The notes below the pieces were generated by a model. The model was not told where the DNA came from and ran no database searches. It saw only the letters and a program-made list of their open reading frames with translations. From Myxococcota bacterium (GTDB lineage: Bacteria > Myxococcota_A > UBA796), in NCBI GenBank assembly GCA_029251165.1, contig JAQXDW010000151.1, forward strand, positions 186,001-250,000: a DNA stretch of 64,000 bases. Direction: 5' to 3'. The position numbers were made by a program, and so were the translations under genes. Below are positions 9,042 through 17,471 of this stretch, in pieces. Position 1 is the first letter of the stretch. Each line of letters starts with the position of its first letter.

Positions 9042-10334
9042 ATGCTGCTGAGCCCCGCGCTGACCGCCCGACTCGCAAGAGCGAACGGCTTCATCTTCTC
9101 GGTCTACGCCATCACCGCGGCGTTCTGCACCTACTTCTGCATGTACGCCTTCCGAAAGCCGTTCGCAGCGGGCACCTTCGACGGTGAGCTGGCCCTGCCC
9201 TTCGTCGCCGCTCCCCTGGCGCTGAAGACGGTCTACATCATCAGCCAGGTGCTCGGATACTGCTGCTCAAAATTCCTCGGCATCAAGGTCATCTCCGAGA
9301 TGACTGCCGAGAAGCGCGCGGTCTCGATCCTGGGGGTCATCGCGGTGGCCTGGGGCTCGCTGCTCCTGTTTGCGGTCGTCCCCGCCCCCTACAACGCCCT
9401 GTGCCTGTTCATCAACGGCCTGCCCCTCGGCATGGTCTGGGGGCTCGTGTTCGGCTTCCTGGAGGGCCGCAAGCTGTCTGAGGTCCTCGGGGCCGGTCTG
9501 TCCGCCAGCTACATCCTCGCCAGCGGGGTGGTCAAGAGCGTCGGGCGGACCATGGTGACGGACTACGGCATCTCTGAGTTCTGGATGCCGTTCACCGTCG
9601 GCGCGCTCTTTGCGGTGCCGATGATGCTCTTCGTCTGGATGCTCGCCAACCTCCCGCCGCCCTCAGAAGAGGACGAGCGCCTTCGCTCCAAGCGTGCCCC
9701 GATGGACGCCGCCGCCCGCAAGAAGTTCTTCATGGGCTTCCTGCCCGGTCTGCTGCCGCTGACGATGCTGTACGTCCTGCTGACCGCCTATCGGGACTTC
9801 CGCGACAACTTCGCCGTCGAGATCTGGGCCGCCATTGGCTACGCCGACGAGCCCGCGATCCTGGCCACCTCCGAGATCCCGATCACCATCGGTGTGCTGC
9901 TGAGCCTGGCCCTGCTGATGCTCATCAAGGACAACCGCAAGGCGCTGCTCATGGTGCACCTCTTGATGCTGTCGGGCACCGCGATGATCGGCATCTCGAC
10001 CCTGCTCTTCCAGCTCGAAATCCTCGATCCAGCGTACTGGATGATCGCGGTGGGCCTGGGGATGTACCTCGCATACGTGCCCTACGGCTGCGTGCTGTTC
10101 GACCGGCTGATCGCGGCAGTGGGCGCGGTCGGCACCGCCGGCTTTCTCATCTACGTCACCGACGCATTTGGCTACCTCGGCAGCGTCAGTCTGATGCTCT
10201 ACAAGGACCTCGGACAGGCCGAGCTGTCGTGGCTGGAGTTCTTCGTAAATTTCAGCTACATCGCCAGCATCAGCTGCACCGTTCTCTACCTGATCTCGAC
10301 GGTGTACTTCGCCAGGCAGACCCGGCCAGCTTGA
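9042..10334 (+). CDS. MFS-like integral membrane transporter, DUF5690 family
   Basis: A 430-residue polytopic protein with about 10-12 hydrophobic helices and a cytoplasmic loop near the middle (SEEDERLRSKRAPMDAAARKK). The N-terminal FCTYFCMYAFRKPF and LGYCCSKFLGIKVI motifs match what I remember of the DUF5690 group, an MFS-like family of unknown substrate. AGGAGAG lies nine bases before the ATG. It stands alone: divergent from mce and convergent with the lipoprotein gene ending at 10549. The substrate cannot be told from sequence. Confidence 0.78.
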   Translation: MLLSPALTARLARANGFIFSVYAITAAFCTYFCMYAFRKPFAAGTFDGELALPFVAAPLALKTVYIISQVLGYCCSKFLGIKVISEMTAEKRAVSILGVIAVAWGSLLLFAVVPAPYNALCLFINGLPLGMVWGLVFGFLEGRKLSEVLGAGLSASYILASGVVKSVGRTMVTDYGISEFWMPFTVGALFAVPMMLFVWMLANLPPPSEEDERLRSKRAPMDAAARKKFFMGFLPGLLPLTMLYVLLTAYRDFRDNFAVEIWAAIGYADEPAILATSEIPITIGVLLSLALLMLIKDNRKALLMVHLLMLSGTAMIGISTLLFQLEILDPAYWMIAVGLGMYLAYVPYGCVLFDRLIAAVGAVGTAGFLIYVTDAFGYLGSVSLMLYKDLGQAELSWLEFFVNFSYIASISCTVLYLISTVYFARQTRPA

Positions 10335-10548
10335 TGATCATCCGGCCCTGAGCCGGCGAAGCAGTGAGCGCGGTGAGCCCCGTCGCTGAGAAGCCAGAGG
10401 CGATCCGGACGCGTCGGCCGACCTCCAATGGCCGCGGATTCAATGGCAGCGGAGCAGTGCTCCGTCCTCCCTCTGGTGGTGCTGCCAGGGGCCACCTCCG
10501 CCCCAAGGACTGGGATCGCTCCGACGGACTCAGCGAGCGGTGAGGGCC

Positions 10549-11820
10549 TCACTCACAATTCCCGACCCCACCAGCCACCAGCCCATCCACCGCGTCTCGC
10601 TGCAGCAGGTCGGCCTCATAGGGAAAGACCATCTCGTGCTGGAAGGCGTCGGGCAGCGCGGTGAGGCTCACAAACCGCTGGTCACCAAACCCACCAGACT
10701 GTCCCTCCGGCTCGAGCTCTGGCAGCGAGACGCTGACCACCCTGCCCTCCAGGGCACAGTCTGATTTGGGGTTCTCACAGCCAGAGTCGGTGATCAGCAG
10801 CCAGTCATACGGCGGCGGGATCTCAACCTCTCTCACGAAGCCGAGGAACTTGTCGATGACCCCAAGCACGCCGTCGGCGAGGTATTCAGGGGGCTGGGTG
10901 CCGTTGTAGCGAGCCATCCCGACCGAGCCGAACACGCCGTTGTCTGGATCCTCGCTGGCGCCGAGACTGTGGGAGTAGATGAGCCACTCCTCTCCAGAGG
11001 CGGTCTGCTGGACCTGGCCGTGGTGGACTGCGGCCACGAAGCCACCCTCGGGTGGGTAGACCCAGATCAGCTCAGGGCTGGCGGTGTCGGTGACGTCCCA
11101 GAGCACGATGCTGCCGGTGTCGACCAGTCCGGTGTCGGTGCGCGCACTCTTGAAGGTCGTCAGCAGCAGCTCGCGGTCGCCCTCCGTGAGCCGCTGGACG
11201 TTGTTGATGCTGTACCGCTCCCCCCAGGAGGGGTGAGCTTCGTCGAGGATGTCGATGACCTCCACTGGTCCACGGAAGCCAGGCGCGGGCTTCTCCAGCC
11301 AGAGCACCCGGGAGTTGTTGGTGTCGGCGACCACGAGCTGGTCTCCATCCTCCAGCACGGTGTGGGTGGCGTTGAGGTTGCAATTGGCGAGGGTGGCGGC
11401 AGCATCCGTGATGCAGCCCCCTTTGTAGCGATTGGGCTGGTACTTCGCGAACGACAGGCCGGTGACCTCCCATATGACCTCTGGGGGGTGCGTCGGGCGA
11501 AAGCGCGTGAGCCGGCCCGGCGTGTAGTTGACCGACGTGTCAGACAACACGTAGCTGATCAGCCAGGAACTCTCTCCATCTTCGAGAAAGTGCTCCGAGG
11601 AGAAGATCTGGCAGAGGTCGTCCTCGTCGACCGCTCCTTTCGGGCAGTCCGTCGGGGCCAGCTCGGAGAGACAGATCTCGCCTTCATAGGAACCCGTGCG
11701 GTCATCTGCGAGCAGGATTCGACCGGTGGCGGTCTCGACAACAGAGACGATGTCGCCTGTCCTCGTGTGCGCTGCGGAGTCTGCCTCTCTGTCTGTGCAG
11801 CCGAGCAGAAGAAAGATCAT
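10549..11820 (-). CDS. Lipoprotein, probable beta-propeller (arylsulfotransferase-like)
   Basis: A 423-residue lipoprotein with an extremely short signal, MIFLLLGC, with Cys at position 8 and no charged n-region; the ATG overlaps the preceding stop by four bases (ATGA). The mature part has repeated strands typical of beta-propellers: TGRILLADD, TRFRPTHPPEVIWEV, DGDQLVVADTNNSRVLWL, SIVLWDVTD, ASPELIWVYPP, DWLLITDSG. The pattern of a journal-like 'written as value then rendered' loop resembles arylsulfotransferase (ASST)-type propellers, but I see no clear catalytic His. It is co-translated with the MopE-like protein upstream, so both are probably displayed on the cell surface. Confidence 0.72.
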   Translation of the reverse strand: MIFLLLGCTDREADSAAHTRTGDIVSVVETATGRILLADDRTGSYEGEICLSELAPTDCPKGAVDEDDLCQIFSSEHFLEDGESSWLISYVLSDTSVNYTPGRLTRFRPTHPPEVIWEVTGLSFAKYQPNRYKGGCITDAAATLANCNLNATHTVLEDGDQLVVADTNNSRVLWLEKPAPGFRGPVEVIDILDEAHPSWGERYSINNVQRLTEGDRELLLTTFKSARTDTGLVDTGSIVLWDVTDTASPELIWVYPPEGGFVAAVHHGQVQQTASGEEWLIYSHSLGASEDPDNGVFGSVGMARYNGTQPPEYLADGVLGVIDKFLGFVREVEIPPPYDWLLITDSGCENPKSDCALEGRVVSVSLPELEPEGQSGGFGDQRFVSLTALPDAFQHEMVFPYEADLLQRDAVDGLVAGGVGNCE

Positions 11821-12698
11821 CTGCGCTGCTTTCGGCGAAGTCCAGCCAGGGACAGTCCGGGTAGTAGAAAGAACGCCGACGAGCCACAGCCGCCGAGGTA
11901 CTGTCCGGCGCGGCTCACCTCCAGGGAACCAGAGACCACCTCGACCTCGACGGCATCGATCGCCTGGAAGCCACAGGCGTCCGTGAAGACAACCGTCGCG
12001 AGGTACCGTCCTGAGACTTCCGGGAGGATCCAGTCCGCCTCGCCGAGGTCGGTGTCGGTGAGCATGCCGCCCTCTACTGAGAACAGGAGGTCTGGTGACA
12101 TCGAGAGGTCATCGTAGCCCGGCCACGCCTCGACCACGACCAGCTCGCCGCCGCCCCCGGAGAACCGGCTGGCGGACATCGCCACCGTCAGCTCCGGATC
12201 GCAGCCATCCGACGGATCCTCTTCGCAGTCATCGTCTGCAATCCCGGTGCAGTCATTGTCGATGCCGTCTCGGCACCAGTCGATGCCCACCGGGCTGCGG
12301 TCGGGGTTGTCGTCGTCGCAGTCGCCGTCGATCTCCGAGAAGCCGTCGCCGTCATCGTCGAATGCCGGAGTGCCCTCGTCGGTGTAGCCGTCGCAGTTGT
12401 TGTCGATGCCATCGTACTGCTCGGAGGCACCGGGGAAGACATCCGAGTCGGCGTCTGAGCAGTCCCCCTCGTCTTCGGTGTAGCCGTCGCCGTCGTCGTC
12501 AAAGCAGTTGGTGTTCTCATCGATGGTGCCGTCACAGTCCTCGTCGACGCCATCACAAGACTCGGGGGCACCCGGGTAGATGGTCGGATCGCTGTCATCA
12601 CAGTCCCCGTTCTCTTCTCCGATGCCGTCGCCATCATCGTCGCCCTCATCCGCTGCGAAGCCGACCAGGATGAGAAGGGATGTAAAGAGAGCTGACAT
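11817..12698 (-). CDS. MopE-like calcium-repeat surface protein with C-terminal sorting tag
   Basis: A 293-residue exported protein. After a signal peptide (MSALFTSLLILVGFA) come three to four Asp-rich modules of the type DDDGDGxxxxxGDCDDxxPxxxPGAxExxDGxDxDC, as in MopE/Myxococcus-type putative metal-binding repeats (residues 18-165). A beta-sandwich (about 170-265) follows. The end, GGCGSSAFFLLPGLSLAGLRRKQRR in outline, is a Gly-Cys, hydrophobic helix and basic tail, like MYXO-CTERM/rhombosortase-type tags. The repeats are expected to bind calcium outside the cell. It is the first gene of a two-gene operon with the lipoprotein at 11820, and divergent from the efflux operon. Confidence 0.85.
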   Translation of the reverse strand: MSALFTSLLILVGFAADEGDDDGDGIGEENGDCDDSDPTIYPGAPESCDGVDEDCDGTIDENTNCFDDDGDGYTEDEGDCSDADSDVFPGASEQYDGIDNNCDGYTDEGTPAFDDDGDGFSEIDGDCDDDNPDRSPVGIDWCRDGIDNDCTGIADDDCEEDPSDGCDPELTVAMSASRFSGGGGELVVVEAWPGYDDLSMSPDLLFSVEGGMLTDTDLGEADWILPEVSGRYLATVVFTDACGFQAIDAVEVEVVSGSLEVSRAGQYLGGCGSSAFFLLPGLSLAGLRRKQRR

Positions 12699-12865
12699 TG
12701 TGGTTTGGGGTCCTTGTCGACCGGGGTGTCAACATCGCGATGGCGCGGTGTCTCTAATGTGATGTCAGGATAACCCTGAAGAGCGGCAGTTCCGCAACCC
12801 TCAACTTGTGCTCCCAAGCGCACGCCCTCCAGCCTGGGGTCAGCGCGTCTCCTCGGACCGACCTG

Positions 12866-14137
12866 ATGCGACACCTCCTGCTGTCTTTAGTCTTCCTCGT
12901 AGCCTGTAGCGGTGGCCCCCCAGGCAGGGGCGACGGCGCAGTGGAAACTGAAGCAGAGCCCGACCAGCGGCTGCTGGTAGAGGTTATTTCTGTCGAGCAG
13001 GGCTCTGTCGCGGACTACCTGGAGACCACCGGAACCGTCGAGAGCGAGGCGCAGGCCGACATCGTCCCGGAGGCATCCGGGACCGTCACCCGCATCGACG
13101 TCGAGGAAGGAGACGCGGTCCGCAAGGGTCAGGTGCTCGCGGTCATCGCGAACCCTTCACTCGATGCCAGCAACAGCCGCGCCCAGATCGAGCTGGAGCG
13201 AGCAAGCAATGATCTGGAGAAGGCAAAGCAGCTTCACGCAGACGGCGCCATCAGCGACGTCGAGCTGGCTGGTGCGCAGACCGCGTACCGGACCGCAGAG
13301 ACCGGCGCCGACGAAGCCCGCCGCACCCGAGGCTTTACCCGAGTGACCAGCCCGATCGAGGGCACCATCGCCGTTCGCGATCTCCGGGTCGGTGAGGTCG
13401 CAGGAGGCGCCCGGGCGTTTCAGGTCGTCGACCTCACCCGGCTGCGGGTCATCGTGCAGCTCCCGGAGAAAGATCTCACCCGCATCTCCCTCGACCAGCC
13501 CGTCCACCTCAGCAGCGCCTACAACGAAGACGCCACCGCCACCGCCACCATCAGCCGCATCAGTCCCGTGGTCGATGCCGCGACCGGTACCGTCCGGGTG
13601 ACAGTCGACATCGCTCCTGGACAGGACACGCTCCGCCCCGGCCAGTTCGTCAAGACCCGCATCGAGGTCGCTCGCCACGACGACGTCCTGACCATTCCCC
13701 GTCGCGCCCTGGTCTGGGAAGACGGGGAGCCCATCGCCTGGACCGTCGAGGATGCCCCCGAAGAAGTCGACGTCGACGAGGATGGTCCAGCCGAAGAAGA
13801 CGCCGAGGGTGAAGAGTCCGGCTTCTTTGCGAAGCTGTTCGGCGGCGAGGACGGGGGCGAGGGCGAGGACGGCGCAGAGGACGCTGACCGCGTGCCCGGG
13901 CCAGAGGTCCCACAGCGCGTTGCGGTGCGCAAGAACCTCACTGTCGGGTTTGTGGACACCGAGCTCGTCGAGGTCACCACGGGACTCGACGCTGGAGCGA
14001 TGGTGGTGACCATCGGCAACACCAACCTCAGGGAAGGCGCCTCGGTGCGGCTGCCTGATGATCCGGTCCCCGAGGTGGCGCTCGAAGAAGACGACGAGGA
14101 TGAAGACGGCAACGACGCCGACAACGGCGAGGGCTGA
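12866..14137 (+). CDS. RND efflux periplasmic adaptor lipoprotein
   Basis: A 423-residue HlyD/AcrA-type membrane-fusion protein joining the inner-membrane pump to the TolC channel. The signal is MRHLLLSLVFLVAC with Cys at 14, so it is lipid-anchored. Order: barrel-sandwich (TGTVESEAQADIVPEASG), alpha-helical hairpin (about 85-150), second lipoyl half (SPIEGTIAVRDLRVGEVAG), beta-barrel (LRVIVQLPEKDL). Unusual: about 50 acidic residues (about 295-345, Glu/Asp/Gly with FFAKLFGG) are inserted in the membrane-proximal domain, and the protein ends in an acidic tail. The open frame continues upstream, but ATG at 12866 begins the signal peptide. The pump gene follows after three bases. Confidence 0.92.
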   Translation: MRHLLLSLVFLVACSGGPPGRGDGAVETEAEPDQRLLVEVISVEQGSVADYLETTGTVESEAQADIVPEASGTVTRIDVEEGDAVRKGQVLAVIANPSLDASNSRAQIELERASNDLEKAKQLHADGAISDVELAGAQTAYRTAETGADEARRTRGFTRVTSPIEGTIAVRDLRVGEVAGGARAFQVVDLTRLRVIVQLPEKDLTRISLDQPVHLSSAYNEDATATATISRISPVVDAATGTVRVTVDIAPGQDTLRPGQFVKTRIEVARHDDVLTIPRRALVWEDGEPIAWTVEDAPEEVDVDEDGPAEEDAEGEESGFFAKLFGGEDGGEGEDGAEDADRVPGPEVPQRVAVRKNLTVGFVDTELVEVTTGLDAGAMVVTIGNTNLREGASVRLPDDPVPEVALEEDDEDEDGNDADNGEG

Positions 14138-14140
14138 CCG

Positions 14141-17100
14141 ATGTTCTCCCTGGTGGTGTCCCGACCGGTGGCGACGTGGATGATCGCCATCGCCATCGCG
14201 GTGTTCGGCATGGTCAGCTATGGCCGGCTCCCGCTGAACCTCATGCCCGACCTCAGCTACCCCTCGGTCACCGTGCGCACAGAGGTGCCAGGCTACGCCC
14301 CCGAGGAGGTCGAGTCTCAGATCTCGCGCCCCATCGAGGAAGCCATCGCCACCACCCAGGGGCTCGCTGAGCTGGAGAGCCGCAGCCGTGCCGGCGTCAG
14401 CGACGTGGTGCTGGAATTCCGGTGGGGCACCGACATGAACCGGGCCACCCAGGACATCCGCGAGCGTCTACAGACCACCTTCCTCCCCGCCGATGCCTCC
14501 CGTCCGCTCATCCTCCGCTACGATCCCTCCATGGACCCGATCATGCGGATCGCGCTGTCCATGGAGCCGGGCACCTCGCGGCTGTCTGATGAAGGCCAGC
14601 TGTTCTTGCTGCGGGATCTTGCAGTCCAGGAGATCCAGCGGGAGCTGGAGGCCATGGACGGCGTCGCGGCGGTCAGCGTGCGCGGTGGGCTGGAGCGGGA
14701 GATCCTCGTCGAGCCCCGAGAGGACTGGCTCGCCGCGCGCGGGCTGACCATCGATCAGCTCATCAACACCCTGGGGGCAGAGAACGTCAACATCCCCGGC
14801 GGCTCCATCCGGGATGGCGACCACGAGTACCTCGTGCGCACCCTCAACCAGCTCGGCAGCCTCGATGAGATCCGCAGCCTGCAGATCACCCGCAGCGACG
14901 GGGTGAGGGTGCCCATCTCTGAGGTCGCCACCGTCCGGGAGTCGTTCCGAGAGCGGGAGGTCATCAGCCGCCTCGATGCCGTGGAGGCAGTGGAGATCGA
15001 GGTCTTCAAGGCTGCCGATGCCAACATCGTCTCGGTCGCCACCGAGATCGAGGCGAGCATCGCGGAAGACATCCGGCCCGACCTCCCCGATGGTGTCCGC
15101 CTGACGGTGCTGGAGAACCAGGCCGGCTTCATCGAGGCCAGCATCAACAACCTCCGCTCCACCGCAGTCCTCGGGGCCCTGCTGGCGGTTGTGGTGCTGT
15201 TCTTGTTCCTGCGAGACTTCCGCTCCACTGCGATCATCGGCGCGGCGATTCCGCTGAGCATCGTGTGCACCTTCGCGCCGATGTACCTCGGCGGCGTCTC
15301 GCTGAACCTGATGAGCCTCGGCGGCCTCGCGCTCGGTGTGGGCATGCTGGTGGACAACGCGGTGGTCGTCCTGGAGAACATCCAGGTCCACATTGAGGCC
15401 GGGAAGCCTCGGCGCCAGGCCGCCGTCGACGGCACCGCAGAGGTCGCAGCAGCGGTCATCGCCTCGACCCTGACCACCATCTCAGTCTTCGCTCCCATCG
15501 CGTTTGTCGAGGGCATCGCCGGGCAGATCTTCTCCGATCTGTCCCTGGCGGTCGTGTTCTCGCTGCTCGCCAGCCTCGCGGTCGCGCTGTTCTTCGTGCC
15601 GATGCTCGCCGCCGCGGAGCTGACCCCGCCGGCCGTGCGCACTCCGCTGCGACAGATCGCCAACGCCAGCCGGTTCGACTCCATCGGCATGCTCAAGAAT
15701 GCCTGGCGTGGCGGGGATCCCCGCCGACTCCTCAAGCTGCCGTGGTGGGTCGCCCGCTCCCTGCTGCGGCTGCTCTTCGAGCTGATGGTCACCCTGATCG
15801 TCGTGCCGGCAGCCCTGCTCGGACGCGGAGCGATGTGGCTCGGTCAGGCCGTGCTGCCGCGCGTCGGCGGGGCGCTGATGTGGGCGGCGGGTCGGTTCCA
15901 GGCCCGCTACAGCACGCTGGAGCAGCACTACGGCAGCGTCATCCAGCCAGCCCTCGCCCGGCCAGCCACGGTGATGGGCATCGCGGCAGCCTCCGTGCTG
16001 CTGGCCATCCCGCTGGGCGGCTCGCTGAGCCAGGCGCTCATCCCCGAGGTCCACCAGGGTCGGTTCGCCGTCGAGGTTGCTCTGCCGGTCGGCACTCCCC
16101 TCCCTGCCACGGCTGCCGTGGTTCGTCGAATGGAGCAGGCCGCCGCCGAGCATCCCGAGATCGAGAACGTCCACGCCATCATCGGCTCAGAGCGCCGGGC
16201 AGACAGCCGACCCGATGAGGGCGAGCACACCGCGAAGCTGATGGTGGAGCTGACCCCCGGCGGCAACCTCGCACGCCGAGAGGGCGCGGTGATGAGCGCA
16301 CTTCGGACCGATCTGCTGGCGCTGACGGAAGGAGACCGCCCCGTAGACCTCCGGCTGTCGCGCCCCAGCCTGTTCTCATTCCGGACCCCCATCGAGGTTG
16401 TGTTCTACGGCACCGACCTCGACCAGCTGCGGACCGCCGCAGACGACTCCGTCCGGCGAATCGGTCAGCTGGCTGGCATCACCGACGTCCGCTCCTCGCT
16501 GATGCCTGGCTACCCTGAGATCCGCATCGTCTACGACCGCGATCTGCTGCGCCGCTACAACCTCAACACCGCCACCGTCGCCAGCCGGGTCCGCGAGAAG
16601 ATCCAGGGCGAGGAGGCCACAGCGATCTCTCAGGGTGACGTCCGGGTCGACCTCGTGGTCCGCCTCGAAGAAGCGGAGCGTCGCAGCGTGCAGCAGCTCA
16701 AGCGCCTCAACATCAACCCCAACGTCAACCCGCCGATCCCCCTGGAGAGCGTGGCGTCGTTCATCGAGAGCGAGGGCCCCTCTGAGATCCGCCGGGTGGA
16801 TCAGCGCCGGGCTGCGGTGGTCAGCGCCAACCTCGATGGCTTCGACCTCTCCGGTCAGGCCGAGGCCATCGCCGCCAGCCTCCAGGGCGCACAGGTCGCC
16901 GGCATCGAGTGGGAGCTGACCGGTCAGAACGCCGAGATGGAGCGCTCGAGCAGCTCACTGAAGATGGCCCTGGGGCTGGCGATCTTCCTGGTCTACGTCA
17001 TCATGGCGAGCACCTTCGAGAGCATCCTCCACCCGTTCGTCATCCTGTTCAGCGTGCCCCTGGCCCTGGTCGGAGTGGTCGGAACGCTGTGGGTGACCGG

Positions 17101-17467
17101 GGTGCCGGTGAGCGTCGTCGTGCTGATCGGTGCCATCGTCTTGGCGGGCGTGGTCGTCAACAACGCCATCGTCCTGGTCGACACCATCAACCGCAAGCGG
17201 GCAGACGGCCTGGAGCGCATCCCCGCCGTTGAGGCCGCCGCTCGACTGCGGCTGCGCCCGATCCTCATCACCACCACCACCACCGTGCTCGGCCTGCTCC
17301 CGCTGGCGCTGGGCATCGGCGAGGGTGCCGAGATCCAGATGCCGCTGGCGCTGACCGTCATCGCCGGCCTCTCCAGCTCCACCCTGCTGACCCTCGTGGT
17401 CATCCCGGTGGTCTACCTGCTGCTGACTGGTCTCTTCGAGACCACCCCCGCGATGGTGGAGGAGTAG
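14141..17467 (+). CDS. RND efflux pump permease, first subunit
   Basis: A 1108-residue AcrB-superfamily proton-driven pump with an N-terminal helix (VVSRPVATWMIAIAIAVFGM), porter domains (AEVPGYAPEEVESQISRP region), TM2-6 (aspartate in GVGMLVDNAVVVLEN), a second porter half and TM7-12 (AGVVVNNAIVLVDT). It is longer than the usual 1030-1050 residues because of roughly 90 extra residues after TM6 (about 490-590), including a Trp/Arg-rich amphipathic stretch and one more hydrophobic segment. It lacks the TM10 Lys of AcrB, having VNN instead, as in many HAE-type relatives. The second pump gene begins four bases after its stop, so the two may form a mixed trimer as MdtB and MdtC do (inference). 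Confidence 0.93.
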   Translation: MFSLVVSRPVATWMIAIAIAVFGMVSYGRLPLNLMPDLSYPSVTVRTEVPGYAPEEVESQISRPIEEAIATTQGLAELESRSRAGVSDVVLEFRWGTDMNRATQDIRERLQTTFLPADASRPLILRYDPSMDPIMRIALSMEPGTSRLSDEGQLFLLRDLAVQEIQRELEAMDGVAAVSVRGGLEREILVEPREDWLAARGLTIDQLINTLGAENVNIPGGSIRDGDHEYLVRTLNQLGSLDEIRSLQITRSDGVRVPISEVATVRESFREREVISRLDAVEAVEIEVFKAADANIVSVATEIEASIAEDIRPDLPDGVRLTVLENQAGFIEASINNLRSTAVLGALLAVVVLFLFLRDFRSTAIIGAAIPLSIVCTFAPMYLGGVSLNLMSLGGLALGVGMLVDNAVVVLENIQVHIEAGKPRRQAAVDGTAEVAAAVIASTLTTISVFAPIAFVEGIAGQIFSDLSLAVVFSLLASLAVALFFVPMLAAAELTPPAVRTPLRQIANASRFDSIGMLKNAWRGGDPRRLLKLPWWVARSLLRLLFELMVTLIVVPAALLGRGAMWLGQAVLPRVGGALMWAAGRFQARYSTLEQHYGSVIQPALARPATVMGIAAASVLLAIPLGGSLSQALIPEVHQGRFAVEVALPVGTPLPATAAVVRRMEQAAAEHPEIENVHAIIGSERRADSRPDEGEHTAKLMVELTPGGNLARREGAVMSALRTDLLALTEGDRPVDLRLSRPSLFSFRTPIEVVFYGTDLDQLRTAADDSVRRIGQLAGITDVRSSLMPGYPEIRIVYDRDLLRRYNLNTATVASRVREKIQGEEATAISQGDVRVDLVVRLEEAERRSVQQLKRLNINPNVNPPIPLESVASFIESEGPSEIRRVDQRRAAVVSANLDGFDLSGQAEAIAASLQGAQVAGIEWELTGQNAEMERSSSSLKMALGLAIFLVYVIMASTFESILHPFVILFSVPLALVGVVGTLWVTGVPVSVVVLIGAIVLAGVVVNNAIVLVDTINRKRADGLERIPAVEAAARLRLRPILITTTTTVLGLLPLALGIGEGAEIQMPLALTVIAGLSSSTLLTLVVIPVVYLLLTGLFETTPAMVEE

Positions 17468-17471
17468 GCCC

